NCBI GenBank assembly: GCA_027943335.1
Contig: BSBK01007860.1
Coordinates: 310,001 to 374,000 of the forward strand
Reading direction: 5' to 3'
DNA from: Chamaecyparis obtusa
Lineage: Eukaryota > Streptophyta > Pinopsida > Cupressales > Cupressaceae
Length of the DNA: 64,000 nt
Below the pieces are notes generated by a model, which was given only the letters and a program-made list of their open reading frames with translations, was not told the origin of the DNA and ran no database searches. Position numbers and translations under genes: made by a program. Positions 1 through 12,377 of this stretch are shown here, in pieces (position 1 is the stretch's first letter; every line of letters starts with the position of its first letter).

Positions 1-3000
1 AGCATGGAACCATGTGTTCCAATAGCTCTGAATGGCTAGGTAAATGCTAGTGGCAACCTCATTTGCCACACCTAGTAATTCAAATGTTGTTGATGACTCT
101 GGGTTGAAGTGTCCCTCAAGGTCCCTTCAGCATGAAATTGACGATCTTTACGGGGTCATATCTTAGAGCTCATGAAAGGTAGCATGGATCCATTAGGTGC
201 TACGGGACCATGTTGCTAGGTCCTACAATAGCTTGTCTCAGTCTTGAGAGATTTAATTTCATTTAAATTTGGCAACACATTCTCGGTTGATGTCAAAACT
301 AAAAGTGTTCCTCAGTTCAAACGGCCAACGTTGAATATCTTTCCAACCATCGGTCGTAGCATGGAACCATATGTTCCAACAGCTCTGAATGGCTAGGTAA
401 ACACTAGTGGCAACCTCATTCACTACACATGGTCATTCGATCCCCGTCGACGAATCCAAGCCGAAGTGTCCCTCAAGGTCCCTTAAGCATGAAATCAGTG
501 ATCTTTGTGGGGTCATATCTCAGAGCTCATGGAAGGTAGCATGGATCCGTCAGGTGCTATGGGACCATGTTTCCGGGGCCTACAATATCTTATCTCATTT
601 TTTAGAGATTCAAGTTCATTTATATTTGGCAACACATTCTCAATCAATGTCACAACTCAAAGTGTTCCTCAATTCAAACGGCCAACGTTGTGTATCTTTC
701 CAACCGTCATTCATAGCATGGAACCGTCTATTCTAATAGCTCCGAATGGCTGATTAAACTCTAGTAGAAACCTTTTTCATCACACCTAGTCATTTGATCT
801 GCGCCGACAACTCCAAGTCAAAATGTCCCTCAAGGTCCCTTTAGCATGAAATCAACAATCTTTACAGTGTCATATCTTGGAGCTCATGCAAGGTAGCATG
901 GATTTGTCAAGTTCTATGGGACCATGTTGCTAGGGCCTACAATAGCCTATCTCAGTTTTGAGAGATTCAATTTCATTTAAATTTGGCAACACATTCTTGG
1001 TCGACGTTAAAACTCAAAGTGTTCCTCAGTTCAAACAACCAATGTTTCATATCTTTCCAACCATTGGTCATAGCATGGAACCATCTATTCCAATAGCTCT
1101 GAATGGCTAGTTAAATGCTAGTGGCAACCTTGTTTGCCACACATGGTCATTCGATCCCCGCCGATGACTCTGGGCCGAAGTGTCCCTAAAGGTCCCTTAA
1201 GCATGAAATCAATGATCTTTGCGGGGTCATATCTCGAAGCTCATGCAAGGTAGCATGGATCTGTCAAGTGCTATGGGACCTTGTTTTCGGGGCCTACAAT
1301 AGTCTATCTCAATTTTTAGAGATTCAAGTTTGTTTATATTTGGCAACACATTCTCGGTCGATGTCAGAACTCAAAGTGTTCCTCAATTCAAATGGCTAAT
1401 GTTGTGTATCTTTCCAATCATCGGTCATAGCATGTAACCATCTATTCCAATAGCTTTGAATGACTGAGTAAATGCTAGTGGAAATCTTGTTTGCCACACC
1501 TAGGCGTTCAATCCCCGCCAATGACTCCAGGCTGAAGTGTCCCTCAAGGTCCCTTCAGCATGAAATCAATGATCTTTACGGGGTCAAATCTTAGAAATCA
1601 TGCGAGGTAGCATGGATCTATTAGGTGCTACGAGACCATGTTGTCATGACCTACAACAGCTCGTCTCAGTTTTGAGAGATTCAATTTCATTGAAATTTGG
1701 CAACACATTCTCAGTCGATGTTAGAACTCATAGTGTTCCTCAGTTCAAATGGCCAACATTGCATATCTTTCCAACCATTGGTTGTAGCATGGAACCGTCT
1801 ATTCCAACATCTCTGAATAGCTGGGTAAACGCTAGTGGAAACCTTGTTTGCCACACACGGTTGATCGATCCTCATCGATGACTTTGGGCCGAAGTGTCCC
1901 TCAAGGTCCCTTAAACATGAAATCAATGATATTTGTAGGGTGATATCTCAAAGCTCATGTGAGGTAGCATGGATCCATCAGCTATTATGGGACCGTGTTT
2001 TCGGGGCCTACAATAGACTATCTTAGTTTTTAGAGATTCAAGATCATTTATATTTGGCAACACATTCTCGGTCAATGTTAGAACTCAAAGTGTTCCTCAG
2101 TTCAAATGGCCAACATTGCGTATCTTTCCAACCATTGGTCATAGCATTAAACCATCCATTCCAATAGCTCCGAATGGTCAGGTAAATGCTAGTGGAAACC
2201 TTTTTCACCACACAGTCATTCGATCCCCGCCGATGACTTCAGGCCAAAGTGTCCCTCAAGGTCCCTTAAGCATGAAATCAGTGATCTTTACAGGGTCATA
2301 TCTCATAGCTCATACAAGGTAGCATCGATCCATTAGGTGGTACGGTACCATGTTGCTAAGGCCTACAATAGCCTGTCTCAATTTTGAGAGATTCAAGTTC
2401 TTTTAAATTTGGCAACACATTCTCAGTCAATGTCAGAACTCACAGTGTTCCTCAATTCAAATGGCCATAGTTGCATATCTTTCCAACTATCGGTCATAGC
2501 ATGGAACCATCTGTTCCAATAGCTCTGAATGATTGGGTAAATGCTAGGGGAAACCTCATTCACCACACATGGTCATTCGATCCCCACCGACAATTCCAGG
2601 CCAAAGTGTCCCTCAAGGTCCCTTAAGCACAAAATCAATGATCTTTGTGGGGTCATATCTCAGAGCTCGTGCGAGGTAGCATTGATACATTAGGTGCTAC
2701 AGGACAGTGTTGTTGGGGCCTACAATAGCCTATCTCAATTTTTAGAGATTCAAATTCGTTTAAATTTGGCAACACATTCTTGGTCGATGTCAGAACTCAA
2801 AGTGTTCCTCAGTTCAAATGGCCAACATTGCGTATCTTTCCAACCGTCGGTCATAGCATCGAATTGCCTATTCCAATAGCTTTGAATGGCTAGGTAAACA
2901 CTAGTGGCAACCTCATTCTCCACACACGGTCATTTGATCCCTTCCGATGACTCCGGGCCGTAGTGTCCCTCAAGGTCCCTTAAGCATGAGATCAGTGATC

Positions 3001-3794
3001 TTTACGGGGTCATATCTCGGAGCTCATGCGAGGTAGCATTGATCTGTCAGGTGCTACAAGACCGTGTTGTTGAGGCCTACAATAGCTTGTCTCAATTTTG
3101 AGAGATTCAAGTTCATTTAATTTTGGCAACACATTCTTGGTTGATGTCAGAACTCAAAGTGTTCCTCAGTTCAAACGACCAATGTTGCGTATCTTTCCAA
3201 CCGTCTATCGTAGCATGGAACTGTCTATTCCAACAGCTCTGAATGGCTGGGTAAACACTAATGGAAACCTCATTCACCACACACAGTTGTTTGATCCCCG
3301 CCGACAATTCTAGGCCAAAGTGTCCCTCAAGGTCCCTTAAGCATGAAAATGATGATCTTTACGTGGTCATATCTTAGAGCTCATGCAAGATAGCATCAAT
3401 CTATCAGGTGCTACAAGACTTGTTGCTAGGGCCTACAATAGCCAGTTTTAGTTTTCAAAGATTCAAGTTCGTTTATATTTAGCAACATATTCTCGGTCGA
3501 TGTCAGAACTCAAAGTGTTCCTCAATTCAAATGGCCAACGTTGCGTATCTTTCGAAGTGTTGGTTGTAGCATCAAACTGTCTATTCCAACATCTCTAAAT
3601 GGCTGGGTAAATGCTAGGGGAAACCTTGTTCACCACACACAGTCATTCGAACCCCACTGACAACTCCGGGTCGAAGCGACTCCAGGTCGAAGTGTCCCTC
3701 AAGGTCCCTTCAGCATGAAATCAGTGATCTTTATAGGGTCATATCTCAGAGATCGTACGAGGTACCATTGATCCATCAAGTACTACGTGACCAT
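1..3794. repeat. Tandem satellite array, ~357-bp unit, left part
   Basis: About 10.6 head-to-tail copies of a unit of roughly 357 bp. The anchor GGCAACACATTCT recurs near 270, 627, 984, 1343, 1698, 2055, 2410, 2768, 3126 and, altered, 3480, so spacing is 354-359 bp. Units are an estimated 80-90% alike. Neighbouring units alternate between two types, giving a dimer of about 714 bp. The unit near 3660-3695 carries an extra internal duplication of about 15 bp (ACTCCGGGTCGAAG twice). The short open frames here are not conserved in position between units, so I do not call genes. The array ends abruptly at the LTR at 3795 and resumes at 21514. Confidence 0.93.
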
Positions 3795-4977
3795 TGTAAT
3801 ACCCCAAAAATGGGCTATAGGTTCATTAACCTCATACATCGACACATCAAATGAAATCAACATCGAAGTCCTAACCTAAGGCACATTTGAACATCATCGA
3901 ATCCTAATTGATTATCTCAAATTCTGCATTGGGGAATATTCCTATTTAGCCTAATTATCTTTGATTTAATGATTATTTGGTGATAAATCCTATTTATCCT
4001 AAAGTTTGATTAATTGAATATTCTAAATATTTAATTAATTAGATTTAATACTGCCACTTAATTATTTAATTAAATTTAATTCTATTTATTCCTAAATTGT
4101 ATTATTTAATTTTGACAATAAATCTAAAATCCTATGAATAATTGATTAAATTCTTATTTAATTAATTAAAGCAAATTGTCAATTTTTAATAATATTATTT
4201 TTGAATAAAAGTTTGAAAAATAATTGATTAACCCATAAATCAATTATTTTATTTTTCAAAATCCGTTAAGTTGGAAATAAATCACTTTATTATTAAATTA
4301 ATTCATAAATAAATCATGCACAATCAGAAAAGCAGACAACTATCAATTATCAATTAAATCTAAATGCTATTTTGAGTTGAACTCTGCTTTTGCATGTTTT
4401 TGTGAGTTAATTACCCTTTATTTAAAAAATAACTCAAAAATCAACCTGAGTTATTTGAGTGATTTATGGCTTTCTTCCATGCATCCTCAAAGCCCTGGAT
4501 TTCTATAAATTAAGGCCTCAGCTCTTCACAAATCATCCACAAGAATTGCATAATCACGCTACCGACTTGGAGACTGAAGAATCATCTTTGCGAATCCAAG
4601 CTATTGTGAGATCATTCTTGTTTTTGAGTATTGCATATCATTTATAATTCATCTTAGATCAATTCATTGCATATCAATTTCATCTTAGATTCTAGATTCA
4701 TATCAGTTTTGATCATATCATTGCATAGAAAAAAAAAAAAAAGATTAATTGCATTCATATTTCATATCAGTTTTGCATTCAAATCCTTCATTTAGGTGTC
4801 ATCAAGGTCATTGATCTCGATAACAATATGAGAACATCATACTCACACCTATTATAAGGCAGTAAATCACCTGGTTAGTTTAGCTTTCAATTCATTGCAC
4901 GATTTCGATTTTAGCTAACCTCTAATGTTTTACTGAAGTGTTGTGTCTACAGAATAGGTAAAAAATTCACACACACA
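3795..4977 (+). repeat. 5' LTR of the Tat element
   Basis: This 1183-bp direct repeat matches 20322-21513. It starts TG and ends CA. The U3 part is very AT-rich. A TATA box sits at 4504-4510, and a poly-A run is at about 4728-4742. The short open frame at 4459-4647 recurs in the other LTR only because the LTR is duplicated and is not considered a gene. Confidence 0.93.
4504..4510 (+). promoter_or_regulatory. LTR TATA box
   Basis: TATAAAT followed by TAAGGCCTC, in the middle of the 5' LTR; the 3' LTR keeps the same sequence near 21041. Its place, with about 470 bp of LTR remaining, suits the U3/R promoter of a retrotransposon. The start site is inferred at about 4535-4540. Confidence 0.55.
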
Positions 4978-4981
4978 TTTT

Positions 4982-5001
4982 TGGCACCCACCATGGGGCC
5001 C
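4982..5001 (+). other. Primer binding site
   Basis: TGGCACCCACCATGGGGCCC begins four bases after the 5' LTR end. It resembles the TGGCGCCCACCGTGGGGC type site complementary to the 3' end of plant tRNA-Arg that Ogre/Tat elements use. The differences are G-to-A and similar changes. The tRNA assignment is from memory of the family and was not aligned. Confidence 0.7.
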
Positions 5002-7365
5002 TGAAATGGGTTTCCAATTCAATTCTATCAATTTCTATCTTTTTCTCCTCGGTTTCTGTGCAAAACTATGATTTTTAATTTCTATCTGTACAATCTTCGT
5101 ATGAGTTTCTGACAAAAGTCATTTCGCATTGTACCCACTATCGTACGATAGTCTATCAAATTGAGGATCATGTCGTACTGTACACACTGTCATTTGAAAG
5201 TTCAACTATCATTTCACAGAACATCCAGTGTCGTACAAATTTCTGGACTATTGTCTGGGATCATACCCACTATCGTACAAGTTTCAAACTATCATCTGGT
5301 AATAGAACCATTGTCGTACAAGTTTCAGCATCAGGTTTCAACTGTCATTTCATTTTTAGGGTAGTTTGTCATATTTGGTTTTCAGATTTTGACTAACGGC
5401 TAATCTTAATAATTGAAATTCTCTATTTTTTATTGACTCCTACTGGTTTTGATTGGAAAAAGTGCAAGAATTGCTAAAAATAGGTAAAAATCTACTAAGC
5501 GCATTGCGAGGAATTCAGGTAATCTTCTCAGCTGATAAGACTTCAATTTTGGATCTAAAACGAACATCTCATGTGTCTAGCTTGAGTGACTTTTATTGTT
5601 TTCCTATCACAAACTTCATTTGGGCTATAAAAATGAACATAGTTTTCTTTAAGCATCTTTGTTACACATAGTAATTAGGCCCCATGAACATTATTTGTGG
5701 ATCTTGAGAGAGTGGGTTTCTAGTGAAACTCTTCTCAATGAAGGATCCCTTGTAGGTGGGGAGGATACTGAGGGAGTCTCACGTTCCACTAGATCCGTGT
5801 GTCTTCAACTTTTGATCGAGGCATTCTCTCTTCGGAGAGGTTGATAGATCCTAAGAGGTTGACGTCATAGATCTTTGTGAGATAATCTTGGTCTTAGTGT
5901 GTTGGATTAATCTGTCTGCTTTGTTTGGGTTAAAAGTGAAAAGGCTAGGGGATTATGCTCTACTTCCTTTTTGGATAGTACCAGAAACCCAAATCCTTGA
6001 ATCTGGAACCAGTCTCCATGTGGTATATTTTGTGAGTCACCTTTAGAGAGGGTTAACCATAGTGGACATTCCCTTAATTGGGTCAACCACATTAACGGAA
6101 CCTTGAGCGGTAATAGCCATTTTCGCCATGGTAGTGACAACTGCTATATAAATGTCCTTGTGGAAGAAATCTTCACAGGTGTGGTTCATTGTTGGGTTGT
6201 CAGATCTCCCTAGCAGCTCCTGATTGATTAAATTCTCAGACTATGTCAAAACCCTAGTGTGCTAGGATTGGACTTCACCCCTTTGGATCATAAAAGTTGC
6301 AGAGTCAAACCATTACTAAAAACCCTAGCGAGGCCAAATTTTCATTTTCTAGGGTATATGTGCATTCTTGCAAAACATTTTTGGAACATACACAATTAGC
6401 GCTTCTGAGGATTAGAATGAATAAAATCACTTGATTGTTCATGCACAAGGTTGCTTTTGCCCTTGTTCATTGTTTTCAGACATGCTTGAAATCACTTGCT
6501 TGCTGTTTTGCATGCTTGTTTATCTATCTGATTATTGAAAATAGACAAATATGTTACAATCCTCAAATCTGGACATTAAAATTTGCAAACAATCTGAATC
6601 TGAAAACTCAAAATTTGCAAAATCTGAAGTAAAATTCTTTTCTGGAGTCAAAAGTCATCTCAGGAGGTCAAAAAGTCATATGAGTTTCTATCAAGTGTCA
6701 TTTCATTACTGCCCATCTGTCGTATGTTAAAGAACCCAGTGTCGTACAAGTCTTTCTACTAGTCAAATTCAAAAAGTCAAAACCTGCTAGCAACTGTCGT
6801 GTGAGTTTTGCAACTGTCATACGAGCTTTACAACTATCATTTCATAGCATACCCACTATTGTATGAGCTCTTCAACTATTTTTTCATAGCATACCCATTG
6901 TCATACGAGTCTACAGAGTGTCATTTGGGAAAATTTTGAAAAGTTGTCAGAAAATCATCAGAATTGCCAGATACTTAGCTTTTTCAGCCTATTCCCAAAA
7001 TTTGTCGAACAAATCACTGTGTCAGGAATAGAGTAGTAGCTATTGAGAATCCAATCATTATCCTAAAGTGGTCTTTTGAATCCAATCCAACCTTTTATTT
7101 AATCAATCTGAGTCTTTATCATCTTGTGTCAAAACCTTGTCATAATTATCAATCTTCAATCAATCATCAAAATGACTAAGTGTTGTGATATCTTGTCTAC
7201 TATCTTTTGGGAATATACCCATACATCTAGAGCATAGTATTCTTCACCCACATCTAATTGAATCTTCAACCAATCAAACCTTGACAAGGTTTCATCATCT
7301 GGTCATCTTGATTCAATTCATTCTTCAGTTGTCTTCATCTTATTCTTTTGCTTCACCCAAGGTTA
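5002..7365 (+). other. Long untranslated leader of the Tat element
   Basis: About 2.4 kb between PBS and gag without a convincing coding region; open frames are short and use poor starts. Two blocks, about 5125-5345 and 6695-6930, are built from degenerate copies of a motif near ACTGTCGTACGAGTTTC, with the palindromic core TCGTACGA. One copy forms a perfect 16-bp palindrome at 5137-5152. Some Tat elements carry an extra ORF here; this one shows none that I can support. Confidence 0.6.
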
Positions 7366-8990
7366 ATGGTGGAAACTAGAGCTTCCTCTCACAAGAAATC
7401 TAGGGAAATATCTCATACTTTACCTTTGACTCACATAGGTCCAACTTTTGAGCAACTCCATGATTCTAGTCTTTATGAAGACGACAGTGCTAGCAACCTT
7501 CAATTAAAAACTGGGTACATTCCTCCTTCATCAACTCACAGAGGTACCCAACAAAACCCACATCAATCTATTCCAGGGAGTTTGCAAACTCCTACCATGT
7601 CTCAAGCAGGGAAAAAATTTGGCTCTCAAAGAGTTCAATCTCAACATGGTGCAAATCAGGAACCCACACCTGAAGAAATTTATCAATATCAAAATGATGA
7701 TAACTTCAAACGAATGATGAAGCATTTCTTGAAAGAAGATAGAGAGGCATACTTTTTAAAATTGGCTCATCAAGGAGCTAAGCTTCCTCCTAATTTTAAT
7801 GTCAAAGATATCATCACACATGAGGAAGAAACTCCGATAATGGCCATGACAAAACAAATAGATGCTTTACAAGTCAAACTGAATCAACTCGAAAAAGAGA
7901 AGGAACCCAAAGAGTTATCCATGGAGGCAGTATGTCCTTTTCCATTTGACAAAGACTTGTACATGACACCATTTCCAAAAAGAGTGGAGATGCCTAAGTA
8001 TGATAAGTATGATGGACACTCAGATCCTCAAGATCATGTCAGAGAATTCTATACACAATCTATGGAGCTCATGCATGAACCAACTTATCTGATGCATCTC
8101 TTCCCTCGATCTCTAAGGGGAGTAGCCATCCACTAGTTCTCTAGATTGCCTTCTACTATCAAAACTTTTGAGGAGTTGATCAAATTGTTTTATCAGCAAT
8201 ACTCCTACAATATTCAACATCCAATCACCATGATTGATATCTATAATCTCAAGCAATATTCAGGGGAACCATTCCTAACATTTCTCAAGAGATGGAGGAA
8301 GAAGTTCTCTCTATATGCTAGACCTATTCCAGAAATAGAAAAACTAGAAATCTTCATCAATAACCTAGTTCTAGAAATCAATTATCCTCTACAAATGCAA
8401 GATCATACATCTTTTGACAAGATGGTGGACAATGCTATCAAAATTGAAAAAAGTGCTTATGAAAAAAGGAGAAATCACACTTCAAAAAGACAAGTATGAA
8501 TATGGATCTAGTTCCAAAGATAAGAACAAAAATTGGAACAAGAACAAAGGCATCATCACAGATGGCATTGTTGACACTATCCATGCCCCATAAAAGGCAC
8601 CATCCTACAACCTAACTCTTGGTTCCCAAGCCATTAAAGCTTTAGAACAAAAGTCATCTGAACCATTTCAAAAGAAGCTAGAATACAAATCTTGGGATAA
8701 ACAATGAAAGTTCACTCCTCTTGGAGAATCTTTAGAATCAGCTATGAAAAATCTACTGGCTGATAACATCATCTCTTTGCCAGCAATCTAACCACCTGAT
8801 TCTGAGCCTAAGCCAAAATGGTGGAGAGAAAACAAATTCTATTATTTCCATCGAGGTAAAGGTCACAAAACTAATAACTACTTATGGTTGAAACACACCA
8901 TTCAAGATCTGATCGATAGGGGAGACATCACAATTGACAATCCTAAGAGCAATAATGATCATACAGCATTCATAGAACCATTTTTGTAAC
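7366..8990 (+). pseudogene. gag: Tat gag (capsid and nucleocapsid), broken
   Basis: The ATG at 7366 begins MVETRASSHKKSREISH, a plausible gag start; the open frame reaches further upstream only through a TTG. A retrotransposon gag domain runs from about 7940 to 8480 (RVEMPKYDKYDGHSDPQDHV, then LKRWRKKFSLYARPIPE). A TAG at 8134 falls where the family usually has Trp before FSRLP. Near 8490 the frame shifts, and the continuation contains a decayed knuckle-like segment, FHRGKGHKTNNY, followed by LKHTIQDLIDRGDI, typical of the gag C-terminus in this lineage. The frame returns before 9022. It packages element RNA in virus-like particles in intact relatives; this copy cannot make a full product. 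Confidence 0.85.
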
Positions 8991-9021
8991 ATGATCAGGG
9001 AGTTCAACTTCTCCACCTAAT

Positions 9022-10482
9022 ATGGGGGCAAAAGTCAATTATGCTTACCCTAGAAATAATGCTACCATCAATATGGTTGAACCTTGTCTCTCAAAGCATT
9101 GCAATGTCATCACAATTGTAAGAAGAGATAGACAAAATCAATCCACCAACGTAGTTACTCGATCACAAGCTCAGGCACATCTAAAAGGACAACTCCCAGA
9201 TTCATCTAATGTCCCTAAGATACCCTTCAATCTTTCATCTGCTTCCAAATCTTCCAATCCAAAGGATATAAGGCCTACATCTTATAGCATTGTCCAACAA
9301 CTCTAGCACACTAATGCCAAAATCTCTATGTTTGACTTGCTTCGAATATCTCCAGCTCATAGAGCTATCCTAGACAAAGCTTTTCTCAGATCCAATGTTC
9401 CTGATGACCTTGATTTAGATAGGTTCCAGACTATGGTTGGACATCTTACATCTCCGCAATATATCTCCTTTTCAGAGGAAGATGACAACTCCTTGAGTCA
9501 CCCACATAATCAGCCTTTACATATAGAAGTCTTGATCCAGAACCATAGAGTCAAACATGTGTTAATAGATGGGGGCGATGGCCTAAACATTTGTTCTTAC
9601 AGCTTGATCACACAATTGGGATTTTCAGGATTGGCTATTGATCCTAGAAAGAAAATAACTATCAAAGCCTATGATGAACAAGAAAGATCTTCTAAAGGCA
9701 CCATTGTCTTACCTATCAGAGCAGGTCTAGTTATCAAAGATACCATCTGTCAAGTGCTTGATCTACCTTTGGTCTACAACATCCTCCTAGGGAGACCATG
9801 GATACATGAAATGCAAGCTATTCCTTCTACATACCATCAATGTTTGAAGTTTCCTTATGAAGGAGTAGAGGTTACTATCCCTGTAGATCTGAATACAACT
9901 TGCAATACATTGAAGGAAAGTGTAGATAAGATTGTGCCTAATAACAGAGAGTCTTCCATTGAACCAACTAAAGAAGCATCCACATCTAAAATGGAAGATC
10001 TTGCAAAAGAGGTTAATATCAAAGAAAATGGGATGGGAGAATATATTATAGAGCCAGTCTTATCTTTGACATCTCTCCCTATCTCACCTAAGTCTTATGG
10101 ACAATCTTTGAAACAGTCCAAGCCCAAACCTAGGGAACCTCTTGAAGCATATAAAAATAATTTTGTGGTAGAACAAGTATCCAAGCAAGAGTTTGAAGAG
10201 GATGAAGCTATGCTATCATGGCTATACAAAGATGAACCTGAATCCCACAATGTTCAAACTAGCAACTCTACAACACCACAGATCCCTTCTAAGTCATACA
10301 GTCTAGGAAATAAATTGATAGCTAAGATGGGATATCTAGGTCAAGGACCTCTAGGAGTCAGAGGAAAAGGTCTTGTGGCACCTATTTCACATACGAGTAG
10401 GGCAAATAAGAATACTGTTGGCCTAGGTTTTAAGAAGAAACCCTATCACCTCAAAGGTAATTGTTCTCATGTCATAGAGTAG
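9022..10482 (+). pseudogene. Tat protease region with G-patch-like C-terminus
   Basis: Same frame as gag, with an internal TAG at 9304 after IVQQL. The aspartic protease spans about 9510-9880: active-site segment VLIDGGDGLNICSY (DGG, where D-S/T-G is usual, as often in Tat elements) and the flap/C-terminal motif NILLGRPWIHEM. A second conserved block, at about 10300-10430, reads LIAKMGYLGQGPLGVRGKG and ends in a GLGF tail. This has the glycine spacing of a G-patch, an RNA-binding module known in some retroelement proteases. The protease would cut the polyprotein. A TAG at 10480 ends this stretch, but the same frame continues. Protease call is strong, the G-patch call moderate. Confidence 0.85.
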
Positions 10483-11562
10483 ATCACACCAGGAGAACCT
10501 CTTCTTAAGAAAGAAGAAACAAAACCATCGGATAGTGATTCAGACAGCTCAGAACTCATCCCCTATGAAAAATTGCCTAAAGAGATCAAAGACCTTCTTA
10601 ATGATAAAGATGATCCAATCAAAAGAATTAATGTAGTAGAAACACAAGAACCTACTATCCATTAAGAGATAGTTGCAACACAAGAACCAACTAATCTTGA
10701 AAACAATCAAGAAGAGGGAGGTGGTAGTGATTCTGAGACATATTCCCATGAGTATGAATTCAAATTAGAAACTGAGGGTAACCCTTCTTGGGGTATTCAC
10801 CCCGACTTTACTCATGTTCTAAGATTTCCTAGACATCCTAAATCAGAAGCTGAATCAAATGATTATGAATGGGGAGCCATTCTAGAACCAGATGAAGATG
10901 AGCTTATTATAGAGAAACATGTTGATGTTATTCACCAATATGCACCTAATCCCAATGTAAGTCTAGAGTGAAATGATGAACCTATCAAGTTTGATCCACC
11001 TATGGCTGAATTGGACTCCCACGGTGACATTGAGCCTATTCATGAATTGAATGTCTTAATTTGTAATATCACCTTTGAACTCAAGCATCGGGTTAGGACC
11101 AATGATGACAGATCCATATCCGTAAACATTATCTCCCAATCTTTCCCCACTTTGACTATCCAATATCCAGAATTTATTGATCAAACCTCCACAAATCTGA
11201 GCCATGGTATTTATACCTTCCCAATTGACTATGCCCTTGCTTGCTACCTCAATGTAGTTGAGCCTATGAGTACTTCCATTAGTGAACCAAGCATTAGCAT
11301 GAAGGAGTCGGACATCAAATATCTTAGTCAAAAAAATAAGAATAAAAAGAAAAAGAAAAAGAGTTCTGAGGGTGAAAACCACTTTGTGGCAGTCTTAGAA
11401 CCTACAAAAGTAAAAATAAAAGATGTATCCAAAGGTGAAAACCTCTTTGAGGCACCTAAGGATGAGATATTTGATGTCCTTCCGAGTCATTTATAGGACA
11501 GATCTCCAGTTCTAATTGAGCCCACTCAATCTATCAATTTGGGTACAACAGAAGAACCATAG
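10483..11562 (+). pseudogene. Long acidic linker of the Tat polyprotein
   Basis: About 360 codons in the same frame as protease and RT, broken by TAG/TGA stops near 10663, 10969, 11494 and 11560. Composition is rich in Glu, Asp and Ser, with a lysine run (KNKNKKKKKKSS) near 11330-11365 and the repeated phrase EGEN/KGEN followed by hydrophobics. I recognise no domain. Tat elements commonly have an extended spacer between protease and RT; this one is unusually long. The open run at 11002-11496 alone is 164 residues. Confidence 0.6.
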
Positions 11563-12377
11563 TTGATTCATGTAGCACAATCTTTGTCAGAAGAAGAGAA
11601 GCAAAAATTTACAACTTTCCTAATAGAGAAGAAGATCAACTTTGCATGGAAATATTCAGATATGCGATTGGATCCTAATCTTATAATGCATCATTTATCT
11701 ATAGCTCCAAATGTCAAACCTGTTAAACAAAAGTTGAGAAAGATGCATCCTCATGTTGCACTCTTGGTAAAAGCTGAATTAGAGAAGCTCCTAAAAGCTA
11801 GATTCATCCAAGTTATTGACTATGCAGAGTGGATCTCCAATATTGTACCTATTTCTAAACCAGATGGTTCAATTAGAGTGTGCACAGACTTTAGAGATGT
11901 GAATAGAGTGTGCCCTGAGGATGATTTTCCACTACCTAACATTGATACGATAGTGGACATGACTGTGGGTTTCGAGATGTATTCCTTAATGGATGGTTTC
12001 TCTGGATATAACCAAATAAAAATTGTCTAGAGGATCAACAAAAAATTGCTTTCACATGTGCATGGGGTACCTTCTGTTGGAATGTCATGCCATTTGGGCT
12101 TAAAAATGTTGGTGCTACATATCAAAGAGCAGTGACATCTATTTTCCATGACATGATGCATCAAACTATGGAAGATTATGTTGATGATACTTTAGCAAAA
12201 TCTATGATTAGAACTGAACATCTAAAGGACTTGAGCATGATCCTAGACAGAATGGAAAAGTTTAGTCTCTGACTAAATCCTAAGAAGTGTGCTTTTGGTG
12301 TCACTTCTGGAAAGCTCTTAGGATACATAGTTTCAAAGAAGGGCATTGAAGTCGATCCAGCTAAAGTAAAGGCTATA
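11563..12377 (+). pseudogene. Tat reverse transcriptase, frameshifted
   Basis: RT motifs appear in order: approach to the fingers (HLSIAPNVKPVKQKLRKMHP), KPDGSIRVCTDFRDVN, LMDGFSGYNQI with the first catalytic Asp (about 11990), WGTFCWNVMPFGLKN (about 12065-12110), and EDYVDDTLAKS with the YVDD box (about 12178). A one-base frameshift near 12028 moves the frame, and a TGA at 12270 replaces an expected Arg before LNPKKCAFGV. Length and order match Ty3/Gypsy RT. Copies element RNA to cDNA in intact relatives. All catalytic aspartates remain, but the frame does not. Confidence 0.92.

Noticed and set aside
407..3313. Open frames of 60-109 codons in the satellite array
   Set aside because: They recur with the repeat but are broken at different places in each unit and have no domain; chance frames in a satellite.
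1..3794. CRISPR-like array
   Set aside because: Repeats are whole-unit tandem copies without unique spacers, in plant DNA.
4459..4647. 62-codon open frame repeated at 20998-21234
   Set aside because: It is present twice only because it lies in both LTRs; it spans the TATA box region and has no motif.
5659..5844. Possible extra ORF in the Tat leader (WILREWVSSETLLNEGSLVG)
   Set aside because: Only 61 codons, no recognisable domain, and flanked by stops in all frames.
11056..11382. Minus-strand frame with a hydrophobic start (LFLFLFILIFL)
   Set aside because: Mirror of a plus-strand lysine run; not a membrane protein gene.
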